Below are positions 63,648-64,000 of a stretch of 64,000 nucleotides of DNA, piece after piece. How positions within the stretch are numbered: the first letter of the stretch is position 1; every line of letters starts with the position of its first letter. Both the position numbers and the translations under genes were made by a program. Location of the stretch: positions 1 through 64,000 of the forward strand of contig NZ_JACJJL010000021.1 of the NCBI RefSeq assembly GCF_016899955.1, written 5' to 3'. The notes under the pieces were generated by a model. That model saw only the letters and a program-made list of their open reading frames with translations, was not told the DNA's origin and did no database searches. The DNA comes from Marseilla massiliensis (lineage in GTDB: Bacteria > Bacteroidota > Bacteroidia > Bacteroidales > Bacteroidaceae).

Positions 63648-64000
63648 TTACAGTCCGCTCACCCTGTGCAGCCTGTTCAGGCTTCCGCTCCACAAGCCCC
63701 GCAGGCTGTCTTCCTCGTCGGCATCGGCAAAGTCGGTGATGAGCAGGGCCAGGTTGCCGGTGAGCTCACTCTCCTCGAGCCTCATCTCCCAATACTCGCC
63801 TTCGCCGTGGTCGGCATCCCACTTGAGCCTTATGTGGCTGAACTTGCGGCGGTCAATCACGTGCGACACCCTCACGTCTTGGCCCGTCCAGAGCTCGCCC
63901 CAGGTGAATGTCATCGTTGCGCCGTCGTCGCTCACCCTGTCTGCCATCCACTTCTGCAGCCCTGCCGCGCTGCTTATCAGTCGCCAAACTATGGCCGGCG
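63648..64000 (-). CDS. START-like domain protein (5' end outside window)
   Basis: The frame is open to the window edge, so the N-terminus is missing; an internal ATG at 63947 is not the start, since the preceding codons (ISSAAGLQKWM) fit the family. Residues TFTWGELWTGQDVRVSHVID, FSHIRLKWDADHGEGEYWEMRL and ELTGNLALLITDFADADEEDS match the small Bacteroidota START/Bet v1-like proteins (normally about 130 residues). Function is unknown, but it often occurs beside LptF/G-family and related envelope genes. Confidence 0.75.
   Translation of the reverse strand, partial: PAIVWRLISSAAGLQKWMADRVSDDGATMTFTWGELWTGQDVRVSHVIDRRKFSHIRLKWDADHGEGEYWEMRLEESELTGNLALLITDFADADEEDSLRGLWSGSLNRLHRVSGL

Noticed and set aside
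1..64000. tRNA, rRNA, tmRNA or riboswitch genes
   Set aside because: No cloverleaf, rRNA signature or known riboswitch core was recognised, including upstream of metF and ribBA.

Overview
The window is chromosomal DNA of a Bacteroidota, most likely order Bacteroidales and plausibly Prevotellaceae; the genus cannot be read from the sequence. Pointers: a capsule locus led by an UpxY-type NusG paralogue; holB-ricT-gldH and mreBCD-mrdA-rodA clusters in Bacteroidales order; a TonB operon with one exbB and two exbD genes; and many housekeeping genes preceded by the Bacteroidota -7 promoter motif TAnnTTTG. Housekeeping DNA is GC-rich, while most of the capsule locus is clearly AT-rich.

Layout. (1) 1-471: end of an IS982-family transposase. 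(2) About 1.1-25.7 kb: one long leftward polysaccharide (capsule) locus, upxY first and manC last, ending at a strong terminator (603-638). It encodes GDP-fucose synthesis (manC, gmd, fcl), a UDP-sugar dehydrogenase, four GT4 and two GT2 glycosyltransferases, a GT-D-like protein, a flippase, a polymerase, hexapeptide and membrane acyltransferases, a radical SAM/SPASM protein and at least three decayed genes. No initiating sugar transferase or Wza/Wzc export genes are present. (3) Inside this locus, at 9.28-10.74 kb, sits a two-gene cassette: a TIR-like protein and a two-TM/Macro protein that look like a type II Thoeris anti-phage system. (4) 26.4-36.8 kb: GIN-domain lipoprotein, sugar/H+ symporter, histidine phosphatase, secreted TonB-C protein, GH51 arabinofuranosidase and Kup. 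(5) 37.1-41.4 kb: metF, holB, ricT, gldH. (6) 41.8-48.3 kb: leftward operon of a single-domain purH, mreB, mreC, mreD, mrdA and rodA (rod-shape elongasome). (7) 49.0-52.4 kb: GrpB-family protein, then an ECF sigma operon with a probable anti-sigma factor and a beta-barrel protein. (8) 52.6-53.1 kb: repeats, including a nested palindromic MITE-like element. (9) 53.4-58.9 kb: exbB-exbD-exbD-tonB-PstS-like-TPR operon. (10) 59.1-64 kb: aminotransferase, ribBA, LptF/G-family permease and part of a START-like protein.

Most notable: the Thoeris-like pair embedded in a probably UpxY-controlled capsule operon; decay confined to capsule genes while all neighbours are intact; a dispersed intergenic hairpin family with three copies lying 3' of genes; the nested palindrome at 52.8-53.1 kb; a 66-bp tandem repeat before the GrpB gene; and a PurH consisting only of the IMP cyclohydrolase domain.
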